53,494 bases of DNA, taken from the NCBI GenBank assembly GCA_946558695.1, contig CAMNTQ010000021.1:1-53494 (forward strand), given 5' to 3'. Both the position numbers and the translations under genes were made by a program. Origin of the DNA: an uncultured Lachnospiraceae bacterium (GTDB taxonomy: Bacteria > Bacillota > Clostridia > Lachnospirales > Lachnospiraceae). Shown here in pieces: positions 24,285 to 32,570 of this stretch. The notes below the pieces were generated by a model. The model made no database searches and had not been told where the DNA came from. It was given only the letters and a program-made list of their open reading frames with translations. Each line of letters starts with the position of its first letter. The first letter of the stretch is position 1.

Positions 24285-24733
24285 GGGAGTTTGACGCATC
24301 AGTAATCAAAAATGTACCTCTAAGCCTTGTAATAGGCTTATTTTTTTGTCAACTTTTTTGTTTTATTATCTAGTAATATTGTGCCCTTTCGGTCCTTGCC
24401 AGGGAAATGGATTTTATCCAGGCGGAAGTTTACAAAAACAGTTTTTTCCTGGACAGCAGAAATGACCGGATTCTTTATTACGATTGTACGAACTACTATT
24501 TTGAGATTGAACAGGAGGACGGAGATAACGGCTGACCTTCATGAGACATGTGGATTCCGGACGGACTATCAGTTTATAACAAAACGGAAAATGAAAGGAA
24601 TTCAGAAAAAAATAAGCAAAGATAAAACATTACTATATTTCATGCATACAGCATAAAGTGCCACCGTCCCAGTATTTATGAGGGATTGTAGCACTTGCTT
24701 GATTCTTAAAGTGTCAAAAACAAGATTGTAACA
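24285..24733 (+). mobile_element. Decayed IS1634-family element, copy 1
   Basis: A deletion derivative of about 450 bp. The left end has GTTTGACGCATCAG. The body encodes transposase pieces FLDSRN, ILYYDCTNYYFEIEQEDG (about 24440-24525) and the C-terminal LHETCGFRTDYQFITK (about 24535-24590). The right end has GTGTCAAAAAC, complementary to the left end in an imperfect terminal inverted repeat. Ends and several internal blocks match copy 2 at 29148-29888. The catalytic core is deleted, so it cannot move by itself. Confidence 0.75.
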
Positions 24734-24881
24734 TCTTCTGACATTTTTCTCTACAGTGAAATCCGTAAATAAAAGTTACATACAGTTCAAATATGCCTAA
24801 ACATGCATATATTCATTCAAATCAGCAAAAAATATCCTTGATATCCGGAATTATAAATCAAACAAAAGCGAGGTATCTTAT

Positions 24882-25112
24882 ATGGAACCAAAAAAGGAAA
24901 CAAAAAAACAGCCAAAAACAAATCAAGAAAAAACAAATCAGGAAATCATTGATTCTTATGATTACCTTTCCAACGCAGCCTCCTCACAGGACTGCACCGG
25001 ACTGATCCCTTCCGAACCTATGTCTGAAGCAGAACTCCAGTCTTACGAGGATCTATATCATTTTCTCCCGCCGAACGGAAAAGTACAAAATATTGATTCA
25101 AAAGAATCCTGA
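24882..25112 (+). CDS. Small Lys-rich/acidic protein of unknown function, 76 aa
   Basis: Residues 1-24 are Lys, Gln and Asn rich. Residues 25-60 contain SYDYLSNAASSQDCTGLIPS and an acidic ESYEDLYHFLPP-like ending. No signal peptide or membrane segment is seen. GAGGT lies 8 nt before the ATG, and the coding pattern looks real. I recall no named function. It is the only plus-strand gene of the IS-bounded island. Confidence 0.6.
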   Translation: MEPKKETKKQPKTNQEKTNQEIIDSYDYLSNAASSQDCTGLIPSEPMSEAELQSYEDLYHFLPPNGKVQNIDSKES

Positions 25113-25134
25113 TTTTATAACGCGGCATAAAAAC

Positions 25135-25155
25135 GGAGCTGCAAAATGCAGCTCC
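25135..25155 (-). terminator. Terminator of the esterase gene
   Basis: An 8-bp stem (GGAGCTGC with GCAGCTCC), 5-nt loop and a T5 tract on the minus strand. Confidence 0.75.
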
Positions 25156-25200
25156 TCCAATCATAACCATACATATTTGTTATCACTTTCTGACATTTTA

Positions 25201-26022
25201 CTAATCCAGATCCAAATCCACATCCGTATCCAACCACCAGCATAATACATCCTTAATCTTTTCATCCCAGTATTTCCACTGATGATCTCCCTCAGACTCA
25301 CTGCATGTCAAATCATACCCCAACTTTTTTACATGCTTCCATGCCCTTATATTCCCTTCATACAGAAAATCCTGCGTACCGCACCACGCATACAGCCTTG
25401 GCAGCTCTTCTTCCGCGGCTGCTGAAGCCGCAAGCTTATCCGCCAGTGCAAATATGTCATTGTCTGAACCTTCAAGATCTGTCTCGCTTCCAAATATTCC
25501 CTGAAACAGCGGCAGCACTCTTGTCTGTTCCTTCACATTGCGCTTATAATCCTCCACAATGTCCAATGCTCCCGAAAGCGACGCTGCCGCGCCAAATGTA
25601 TCACTGGCCCGAAGTCCTAATTTCCATGCGCCATAGCCGCCCATGGAAAGTCCTGCTGCCAGCGTATCCTCTTTTCTTTGGGACATGCGCGGGAAAAATT
25701 CCCGGCAGATACATGGCAGTTCTTCAGAGATAAATGTCCAGTATCTCATACCATAAACAGTATCCGTATAAAATCCCAAATGAGTCGTCGGCATTACTAC
25801 CGCAATACCAAGCTTACTTACATAACGTTCAATAGAGGTCCTTCTCTGCCAGGTTGTTTGGTCATCGCTCATGCCGTGCAGCAGATACATCGTTTTGTAC
25901 TGCCCGCTCTCTGCTTTTCCTTCCATACCGATCTGTCCCTTTGTCTGCTGTGGCAATATAACATCCATATCCATGCTCATCCCAAGAACATCTGAAAAGA
26001 AATTTACATGCATTAACGCCAT
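25201..26022 (-). CDS. Esterase, alpha/beta-hydrolase (EstA/esterase D-like)
   Basis: A 273-aa serine hydrolase of the putative-esterase family that includes tributyrin esterases and S-formylglutathione hydrolases. TMYLLHGMSDDQTTWQRRTS (residues about 43-62) is the oxyanion region. The nucleophile elbow is AGLSMGGYGAWKLGL. An Asp/His pair is likely in GTQDFLYEGN and SEGDHQWKYWDE. There is no signal peptide, so it acts in the cytoplasm. The start at 26022 follows GGGAG/AAGGA. It is the last gene of the minus-strand set in the island, 145 nt after the chemoreceptor, so cotranscription is possible. Confidence 0.88.
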   Translation of the reverse strand: MALMHVNFFSDVLGMSMDMDVILPQQTKGQIGMEGKAESGQYKTMYLLHGMSDDQTTWQRRTSIERYVSKLGIAVVMPTTHLGFYTDTVYGMRYWTFISEELPCICREFFPRMSQRKEDTLAAGLSMGGYGAWKLGLRASDTFGAAASLSGALDIVEDYKRNVKEQTRVLPLFQGIFGSETDLEGSDNDIFALADKLAASAAAEEELPRLYAWCGTQDFLYEGNIRAWKHVKKLGYDLTCSESEGDHQWKYWDEKIKDVLCWWLDTDVDLDLD

Positions 26023-26167
26023 TTTCCTTCTCCCTCTCATCCTATCTGCTGATTTCCGGGCAGACTCCGTCTGTCTGACGCAGTCTCCTTATATCTCTAA
26101 GGTAAACAGTAATGATATTTAAAATAATATCATAAAAAGAATCCGCTTCAGATATTATCATTCTTCT

Positions 26168-27754
26168 TTAAAAATCCTCAAATACATCCATCTGCTTCCT
26201 CAATTCCTCTACAATCTCCCGGTTTGTATCCATACGGCCCGTAATATCTGCCATATCTTCAACCAGACTCTCAGTGCTGTCTGCGACTCCAGTAATACCG
26301 GCAGCTCCGCCATCAATCGCTTTCGTAATGCTTTCAATAGAATCAGCTATCTCAACCATAGAATTTCTAAGCCGGTCTGTTCTACTGTTAAATGCATCAA
26401 TTCTTTCCATTACATAATCAGCATCTTCTTTATACTGTCTTCCGGATCGGACAAACTCCTGGAATTCTGTCAAAATAGTCTCACTCAGATAATCTGCCAG
26501 ATCCTGGGAATGCTTTGAAAGGTTATGTACCGCGCTTGTAACGACTTGGTTGACTTTCTGAATACGCCCGGCAGTTTCACTGCAGGAACTTGCTAAAGAT
26601 TGAATCTGTGCTGCAATAACAGCAAAACCTTTCCCGGCCTCACCGGCACGCGTAGCCTCTATAGAGGCATTCAGGGCAATCAGATTGGTCGTAGATGAAA
26701 TTGATACGATATCTTTTGTCAACCTGTTTACCTGATCTACACTCTTACTGTTTTCAATTGCCTCTTCCAATACTTCCAGAATATCAGCCGCCTTCTTTTG
26801 GATTACTTCTGTATTTGTCTGTGCCGCTGCCTCCATCTCATTTGCGCGTATTTTCATAGCAGAAGAATATTCTGTGATAGTTCTGCATTCTTCTGCCATA
26901 TCATGTACATCTCCTTTGATGCCTATAGCACTGCTGTTAATGATCACTGCATTATTTGCCACTTTCTGGATCGCAGTGGACAAAGAACCTGTGAGAGAAG
27001 AAAGGCCTTTGGCATTTTCTCCTGATGTGCGGGTATGTTTCAGCACCTGCCCCGTCACTTCGTCAAGCTTCTGCGAACTTCCCTGAAGTGTATCCACCGT
27101 ACATTTGATCGGCGTTATCACATATTTTTTGATGATACGGATAGCCGCAAGTACTAATATCAGACAAGTTACGATAGAAGCAACAGCAATGACCAACGAG
27201 ATAATATACACAGCAAAAAGCTTCTGCCTGGCACTGGCAGTCCTTGCGCTTACATTTGCATACAATTCATCAACATTGCTTTCTATGGCAGTTCCAAAGT
27301 GCGCAACATCACCATTGGCATAATTGTATGCATCCTGAGTCTTACTGTCCGCACTTGCGCATACAAGATAGACCAAAGCGTGTTTAAAAGAATCATAATC
27401 TTCCAGAAGCTGAGTGTAGATTGCTTTCTCTTCTTCCGTTATATAGTTCTCATATTCGTCTAAATATGTCTCCAATAATTTTTCTTCTTCTTTAATCTGT
27501 GCTACGACGGTAATCATTGTAGTATAATCGGTCGCGACAATATGGGACAACGCCAATTTATGGATGTTCGTGGTCGTATGCCGAATGTTCTGCAATGTTT
27601 CTAAACCTACCATATAGTTGTTTACAATTCTCGAAGCATTGAAATTTACATTATTGATACTGAAAACTGACAAGACATTCGAAATCAATGCCACAACTCC
27701 CAGAAGAATGATTGGAAGTGTCAAACGTTGTTGTATAGTAAACTTTTTCTTCAT
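26168..27754 (-). CDS. Methyl-accepting chemotaxis protein (4HB sensor)
   Basis: A 528-aa transmembrane receptor. TM1 is at about residues 12-32, an external four-helix-bundle sensor at about 35-177 and TM2 at about 180-208. A short HAMP-like stretch (KKYVITPIK) and a long coiled coil follow. The signalling tip is canonical, SSTTNLIALNASIEATRAGEAGKGFAVIAAQIQSLA, the part that contacts CheA/CheW. There is no CheR-tethering pentapeptide at the C-terminus. It lies 32 nt after an orphan solute-binding lipoprotein, which may deliver a ligand to the sensor. No che genes are present in this window. Confidence 0.93.
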   Translation of the reverse strand: MKKKFTIQQRLTLPIILLGVVALISNVLSVFSINNVNFNASRIVNNYMVGLETLQNIRHTTTNIHKLALSHIVATDYTTMITVVAQIKEEEKLLETYLDEYENYITEEEKAIYTQLLEDYDSFKHALVYLVCASADSKTQDAYNYANGDVAHFGTAIESNVDELYANVSARTASARQKLFAVYIISLVIAVASIVTCLILVLAAIRIIKKYVITPIKCTVDTLQGSSQKLDEVTGQVLKHTRTSGENAKGLSSLTGSLSTAIQKVANNAVIINSSAIGIKGDVHDMAEECRTITEYSSAMKIRANEMEAAAQTNTEVIQKKAADILEVLEEAIENSKSVDQVNRLTKDIVSISSTTNLIALNASIEATRAGEAGKGFAVIAAQIQSLASSCSETAGRIQKVNQVVTSAVHNLSKHSQDLADYLSETILTEFQEFVRSGRQYKEDADYVMERIDAFNSRTDRLRNSMVEIADSIESITKAIDGGAAGITGVADSTESLVEDMADITGRMDTNREIVEELRKQMDVFEDF

Positions 27755-27786
27755 CTTACATTAACAAATCCTTTCATTATATGTAT

Positions 27787-29019
27787 CTATCTTGCAGTGA
27801 TACCTTCAACCATCTCATCTAACTGCTTTTGCAAGCTCTGCCCAGAGGGATTCCCTTTTGCTATATTTCCGGCAAACTCCGAAACAGGATCCCAGAATTT
27901 ACCGCCCACTCTCTGTAGCTGAGAAAATTCAGATTGCTCTAAAAGAGCAGCAATCGCCGGCGATTGCTCGATCTCACCAGATTCCGCGACCGCAGCGTTT
28001 GAGGGGCCTTGACCGCGCATTTCAAAACGAAGCCGCTGGTTCTCTTCATCAGTGATCCATTCAGCAAGTCTGGCAGCCCATTTTGGATGTTTGGAATAAG
28101 CATTTACACCGATCAGTTTACAACCAGAAAAAGAAGCCATCTGTACCTGTCTGTTGCTACAGCTATAAGTCGGCAGCTTGGCGGCTCTGGTATTCTCTCC
28201 CCATGCCTCCTTTATAGCAACAGAATTCCATACACCGCTGACGCCTGCAATCACAGAACCATTTTTTACGCCTTCAAGAAATTCTTCGTCAGTTTTACTG
28301 GCAAATCCCGGATTCTTTGCGATCTTAAGCATCGCCTGAGCAACATCTATCCCCTTGATCCCTTCATCCGACTGATTCCATGTACAATAGTTAGTGATAC
28401 CATCATCATTAAGTCCCACTTGAAGTCCTGTATTTCCAAAGAAAGAATATACATACCAGGCAGAAGTCCAATCCATGGTAAATAATTTGCCATTTGCAGA
28501 TGCAGTTTTTAATATACCGTCCAGTGTCTTTACCTGTTCTTCTGAAAAATATTGTTTGTTATAATATAAAAAATACCCGTTATCCGCAGTCAATGGATAT
28601 GCGTAGAGATGATCGTTCACCGTAGCCGCGTCTACTGCGCTTGAAAGATTTTTGTTCTTAATCTCATCCGCATTCTCTATTGGGTCTAATGCTCCGGCAG
28701 CAGCCAGAGCATTTAACTGGTCATCTGCAAATGTAAACACATCCGCGCCATCCTCCAGGCCGCCGATCAATACATCTTTACATTGGGATTCTCCCTGCAC
28801 CTCAAATGAAATCTGAAAATCTGCTTCTCCCTGATGATTGCTGATAAAACTCTGGATGATCTTGTTCATCAGTTCTGTGTCCTCCTCAGCTCCCCAGACA
28901 ACCATCTCAACTTTTTTTTTGCTCGTATCCTCTAATTCTGCTTTTTCTGACAAACCGCATCCTGTAAATACTGCAGTACAAAGCATCCCCAGAAATAATC
29001 CGCACATTCTTTTTCTCAT
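27787..29019 (-). CDS. Extracellular solute-binding lipoprotein (family 1, sugar-type)
   Basis: A 410-aa lipoprotein with a signal peptide and lipobox FTGC (Cys about residue 21), anchored on the outer face of the membrane. The fold is that of carbohydrate ABC binding proteins: KKVEMVVWGAEEDTELMNKI near the N-terminus, DVFTFADDQLNALAAAGALDPI, YAYPLTADNGYFLYYNKQYF and the C-terminal GQGPSNAAVAESGEIEQSPAIAALLEQ. No permease or ATPase gene is adjacent; the next gene is the chemoreceptor, so sensing instead of uptake is plausible. The start at 29019 has GGGTGG upstream. A good promoter is at 29059-29087. Confidence 0.92.
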   Translation of the reverse strand: MRKRMCGLFLGMLCTAVFTGCGLSEKAELEDTSKKKVEMVVWGAEEDTELMNKIIQSFISNHQGEADFQISFEVQGESQCKDVLIGGLEDGADVFTFADDQLNALAAAGALDPIENADEIKNKNLSSAVDAATVNDHLYAYPLTADNGYFLYYNKQYFSEEQVKTLDGILKTASANGKLFTMDWTSAWYVYSFFGNTGLQVGLNDDGITNYCTWNQSDEGIKGIDVAQAMLKIAKNPGFASKTDEEFLEGVKNGSVIAGVSGVWNSVAIKEAWGENTRAAKLPTYSCSNRQVQMASFSGCKLIGVNAYSKHPKWAARLAEWITDEENQRLRFEMRGQGPSNAAVAESGEIEQSPAIAALLEQSEFSQLQRVGGKFWDPVSEFAGNIAKGNPSGQSLQKQLDEMVEGITAR

Positions 29020-29058
29020 TATAAAGTCCACCCTTTATGCTTCATTTTTTCTGTGGAT

Positions 29059-29087
29059 ATTATATCACTGATATGGTCCATTTGCAA
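29059..29087 (-). promoter_or_regulatory. Promoter of the binding-protein/chemoreceptor unit
   Basis: Minus strand TTGCAA (29082-29087), 17-bp spacer, TATAAT (29059-29064), 40 nt before the start codon. Confidence 0.7.
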
Positions 29088-29147
29088 TATAAGCAGACCC
29101 CTGCCAGATAAAAACGAAAAGGATATTATGATGTTTGATTAATCCGG

Positions 29148-29888
29148 ACATTTCCAGTTCCCGAAAGTTTGACACATCAGTAATCAAAAATGTACCTCTA
29201 ATCCTTGTAATAGGCTTATTTTTTTGTCAACTTTTTTGTTTTATTATTTTGAGATTGAACAGAAGGACGGAGATAAAAAATATGGCAAGAGTAAAGAACA
29301 CCGGCCAAACCCGATTATTCAGATGGGGCTTTTTACGAACGGTGACGGACTGCCGTTAGCTTTTTCCCTTTTTTCAGGGACCAAAATGAGCAAAAGTCTC
29401 TAAAGCCCCTGGAGGCCAAGATCCTTCAGCAGTTCGGATGTGAAAGTTTATATATTGCAGTGATGCGGGCCTTGCGTCTGAAGACAACCGGGCATTCAAC
29501 CACATGGGGCAGCCCTCATTTATTGTAACCCAATCGATTAAAAAACTCCCTGCCGAGGATCGGACATGGCGCTGGACAGGAACGGTTTCAAGCGTCTGTC
29601 AGATGATGCGTCTATGGATATCACGAAACTGTCAGAAGATGACAAAGGCCAGCTCTATTACAAAGATGAACCGTTTACAGCAAAAAACTGCACCAACGGC
29701 TGATCATCACATATTCCCCAAAGTATGCAAGATTTGTAAATAAAACGGAAAATAAAAGGAATTCAGAAAAAAAGTACGCAAAGATAAAACATTACTATAT
29801 TTCATGCATACAGCATAAAGTGCCACCGTCCCAGTATTTATGAGGGATTGTAGCACTTGCCTGATTCTTAAAGTGTCAAAAACGAGAG
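29148..29888 (+). mobile_element. Decayed IS1634-family element, copy 2
   Basis: About 740 bp, with more of the transposase than copy 1. In shifting frames it reads FEIEQKDGD, KYGKSKEHRPNPIIQMGLF, NGDGLPLAFSLFSG, LKPLEAKILQQFGCE, DAGLASEDNRAFNHMGQPSF and VTQSIKKLPAEDRTW, in the order of an IS1634-family DDE transposase. There are several frameshifts and stops. The left end (GTTTGACACATCAG) and right end (GTGTCAAAAAC) match copy 1. It has the same orientation as copy 1. Confidence 0.8.
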
Positions 29889-29946
29889 TATAACACCGAA
29901 TTTCATTTTGTCAACAAAGAGATAATTGCATCCTGCGGTTCTTCCC
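29889..29946. repeat. 58-bp direct repeat, right copy (candidate target duplication)
   Basis: Perfect copy of 24227-24284. It starts directly at the right end of IS copy 2 and stops 2 nt before the SEC-C gene's stop codon. Without the island, the SEC-C gene would lie about 60 nt upstream of the thrS leader. Confidence 0.85.
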
Positions 29947-29948
29947 TA

Positions 29949-30455
29949 TTATTTTCCGCAGCACTTTTTATACTTTTTACCGGAGCCGCACGGACACGGA
30001 TCGTTGCGCCCGATCTTCTTCTCCCTGCGGATCGTAGTGGATTCCTTCTGCTCCTTATACATCCGCTTAAGCTCCTCCTCCGAATAGATCTCCTTCCACT
30101 GAGGAAGCTCATAGAGCCAGTCAGCCTTCGCCGCAACCATATTTTTATATAGTTTTTCTTTATCAAACGCAAGACTTACCCTTGTATCCTCATCCATTGT
30201 CTCGATCGGATTCTCTTCTTTCAGGCTCTCATTGATTCCATCTAAAAATCCAACCATCGTCATAACTTCCTGACCGTATTTTTCAGCAAGTTCTTTTACA
30301 GTTCCCTTCACTTCCTCGTCAGGATCCTTAAGAAGCTGCTCGTAGATCTCCTTCTCGATCTGGAAATAACTCCCCCAGAATCTCTGAAGCTGTCCTCTGT
30401 CAGCACTCTCATCATATGCGATGTCTCTCCACTGTTCTAATAATGTACGGCTCAT
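29949..30455 (-). CDS. SEC-C motif protein, 168 aa
   Basis: A cytoplasmic protein whose last 20 residues are the SEC-C zinc-binding motif ([20 protein letters not shown]). The motif is shared with the SecA C-terminus and many small proteins, where it can bind SecB or ribosomes. The preceding 148 residues are acidic, mostly helical and not assignable. Its 3' end abuts the right 58-bp repeat, so the insertion spared the coding sequence but separated it from the thrS leader. Confidence 0.9.
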   Translation of the reverse strand: MSRTLLEQWRDIAYDESADRGQLQRFWGSYFQIEKEIYEQLLKDPDEEVKGTVKELAEKYGQEVMTMVGFLDGINESLKEENPIETMDEDTRVSLAFDKEKLYKNMVAAKADWLYELPQWKEIYSEEELKRMYKEQKESTTIRREKKIGRNDPCPCGSGKKYKKCCGK

Positions 30456-30480
30456 CTTCCTATACTCCTTTGTATTATAT

Positions 30481-30509
30481 TTGCTTTTTTATTATTTTTC
30501 GCTTATAAT
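30481..30509 (+). promoter_or_regulatory. Promoter of the 70-aa membrane protein gene
   Basis: TTGCTT (30481-30486), 17-bp spacer, TATAAT (30504-30509). Confidence 0.65.
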
Positions 30510-30560
30510 GTACCCTACTAAGTATACTAAAATCTAACTTAGATGTAAAGGATGATTCTT

Positions 30561-30773
30561 ATGAAAAAAATGAAACGGTTTCTTGCGCTCACAGGCGCCT
30601 TTCTTCTCTTTGCTATGTATGCCGCCACCCTTGTATTCGCGCTCATTGGCTCTGAACATGCCCTGACGCTTCTTAAGGCAGCCATCGCGTGCACGGTTAT
30701 CGTTCCGGTCTTTCTCTATGCATATATTCTCGTCTACCGCGTCTTGAAAAAAGATGATACAGATACCGAATGA
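30561..30773 (+). CDS. Small membrane protein, 70 aa
   Basis: Two hydrophobic segments (about residues 7-28 and 35-58) are separated by a short SEHALTLLK loop and followed by a charged tail KKDDTDTE. AAAGGA lies 8 nt before the ATG at 30561. It has a clear promoter and a strong terminator and so stands alone. The function is unknown. Confidence 0.75.
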   Translation: MKKMKRFLALTGAFLLFAMYAATLVFALIGSEHALTLLKAAIACTVIVPVFLYAYILVYRVLKKDDTDTE

Positions 30774-30784
30774 TTTCTTTAAAA

Positions 30785-30817
30785 AGCGGGCTCTCCTGAA
30801 AGAAGCCCGCTCTTTTT
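30785..30817 (+). terminator. Terminator after the 70-aa gene
   Basis: An 8-bp stem (AGCGGGCT with AGCCCGCT), 11-nt loop and T5. The A-run before the stem also makes it usable on the minus strand for the small gene at 30871. Confidence 0.85.
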
Positions 30818-30870
30818 ATGTTCATGCAGCCGCACCCGCTGATACCGCTTAATCTTTCGGCTTTTCGGTA

Positions 30871-31026
30871 TCACATATTTAATTCCGCAAAAACCAGCTT
30901 TCTGTTCTCCGGTAGTATCAGTCCCTGCCTTCCCGTAGGACTTTCTTCTCGTATATTCTTCCTTCTGACGAGATATTCTTCTATCGACAAACTCTCCCGG
31001 CCGCTGCTTTCTTTCTTTTGCAACAT
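30871..31026 (-). CDS. Small basic protein, 51 aa, unknown
   Basis: A short frame with an unusually strong GGAGGT ribosome site 7-8 nt before its ATG. The product begins MLQKKESSGRESLSIEEYLV and is highly charged, with no membrane segment. The ending NRKLVFAELNM is compact. It is followed by a terminator-like hairpin. The family is unrecognised. The ribosome site and the absence of any other gene here are the main support. Confidence 0.55.
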   Translation of the reverse strand: MLQKKESSGRESLSIEEYLVRRKNIREESPTGRQGLILPENRKLVFAELNM

Positions 31027-31183
31027 AAAATCTACCTCCATTCTTTATACTCCGCTTTTATCAGTATATGAACCCTCCTAAAAATCTATGACTCATTTCT
31101 GATATGCTGTCAGTATATATCACAAATGTGGCGATAATGTGTCACAATTCTGAAAACCAGCTAAAGATTTTCTTAAATCACAT

Positions 31184-32464
31184 TTACCTGTTTCTATAGA
31201 TGATATCCTCTCTGCCCGGCCCGTTAGAAACCATCGTAATCGGATATCCGATCTGTTCTTCTACAAACTCAATATATCTGCGGCAATTCTCAGGAAGCTT
31301 CTCATACTCCTTAATTCCGCTAATGTCACACTTCCATCCCGGAAGCTTCTCAAGCACCGGTTTTGCCTTCTCAAGCAGATGTGTCGGTGGAAAATCCGTT
31401 GTCACTTTTCCATCAATCTCATATCCGACACAGACTGGAATCTCATCAAGATATCCCAGTACGTCCAAGACTGTGAATGCCACGTCCGTCGTACCCTGCA
31501 GCCTGCAGCCGTATTTTGACGCCACACAATCGAACCATCCCATACGTCTCGGTCGTCCGGTCGTAGCTCCGAACTCGCCGCCGTCACCGCCGCGCCTTCT
31601 GAGTTCATCCGCCTCATCGCCGAATATCTCGCTGACAAATGCTCCTGCTCCTACCGCACTTGAATATGCCTTGCATACCGTAATGATCTTCTGTATCTCA
31701 TAAGGCGGAATTCCCGCTCCGATCGCGCCGTATCCTGCCAATGTAGAGGAAGATGTAACCATCGGATAGATTCCGTGATCCGGATCCTTAAGAGAACCCA
31801 GCTGCCCTTCCAGCAGGATATTCTTCCCTTCCTTGACGGCATTGTGAAGGAACAGGGCAGTATCGCACACAAAAGGTTCAACCATCTTTCTATATTCCTG
31901 AAGTTCATGATATAAATCTTCTGGATCGATCAATGGCTTATGGTATAGATGCTCTAACAGGACATTCTTCTGCTCTGCCACACGCGCTGCTTTCTCCTTC
32001 AGCAGCCCGTCGTCAAACAACTCGCTGACCTGGAATCCAATTTTTGCATACTTATCAGAATAGAATGGAGCAATCCCCGATTTCGTGGAACCAAAAGACT
32101 TTCCCGCCAGCCTTTCCTCCTCATATGCGTCAAAATTCTTGTGGTAAGACATTACCATCTGCGCACGGTCAGATACAAGAATCTTAGGCTTTGGCACACC
32201 CCTGTCTACAATTGACTGCACCTCTTTAAACAATACCGGAATGTCAAGCGCAACGCCATTCCCGATAATGCTGGTTGTATGACCGTAGAATACTCCTGAC
32301 GGCAGAGTGTGCAGTGCAAATTTGCCATAATTATTGATGATCGTATGCCCCGCATTGGCACCGCCCTGAAAACGCACGATAATATCGGCCTCTCTTGCAA
32401 GCATATCGGTAATCTTGCCTTTGCCCTCATCGCCCCAGTTCGCACCTACTACTGCTTTTACCAT
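31184..32464 (-). CDS. purA: Adenylosuccinate synthetase
   Basis: Converts IMP and aspartate to adenylosuccinate using GTP, the first step to AMP. The 426-aa chain has the GTP-binding loop GANWGDEGKGKITD at the N-terminus, QGGANAGHTI, the lid SDRAQ, the KSFGSTKSGIAP loop and the C-terminal GRPRRMGWFD. The start at 32464 follows AGGAGG; the longer reading has no site. The promoter is at 32535-32563, with a GCGGTTT hairpin (32505-32530) in the leader. Confidence 0.97.
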   Translation of the reverse strand: MVKAVVGANWGDEGKGKITDMLAREADIIVRFQGGANAGHTIINNYGKFALHTLPSGVFYGHTTSIIGNGVALDIPVLFKEVQSIVDRGVPKPKILVSDRAQMVMSYHKNFDAYEEERLAGKSFGSTKSGIAPFYSDKYAKIGFQVSELFDDGLLKEKAARVAEQKNVLLEHLYHKPLIDPEDLYHELQEYRKMVEPFVCDTALFLHNAVKEGKNILLEGQLGSLKDPDHGIYPMVTSSSTLAGYGAIGAGIPPYEIQKIITVCKAYSSAVGAGAFVSEIFGDEADELRRRGGDGGEFGATTGRPRRMGWFDCVASKYGCRLQGTTDVAFTVLDVLGYLDEIPVCVGYEIDGKVTTDFPPTHLLEKAKPVLEKLPGWKCDISGIKEYEKLPENCRRYIEFVEEQIGYPITMVSNGPGREDIIYRNR

Positions 32465-32534
32465 ATGAATTCCTCCTGTGTCGTCAATCTTATTGACCTT
32501 CAATCTAGCGGTTTCCTATAAAACCGCCTTTTGC

Positions 32535-32563
32535 ATTATACTATATTTTCCTATATCTGTAAA
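32535..32563 (-). promoter_or_regulatory. Promoter of purA
   Basis: Minus strand TTTACA (32558-32563), 17-bp spacer, TATAAT (32535-32540). It begins 8 nt after the cls stop codon. A 7-bp hairpin (GCGGTTT with AAACCGC) follows in the transcript. Confidence 0.75.
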
Positions 32564-32570
32564 CTTCATT

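Noticed and set aside
24381-24656. Plus-strand frame in IS copy 1 as a real gene
   Set aside because: It joins pieces of a transposase across an internal deletion; a relic and not a functional protein.
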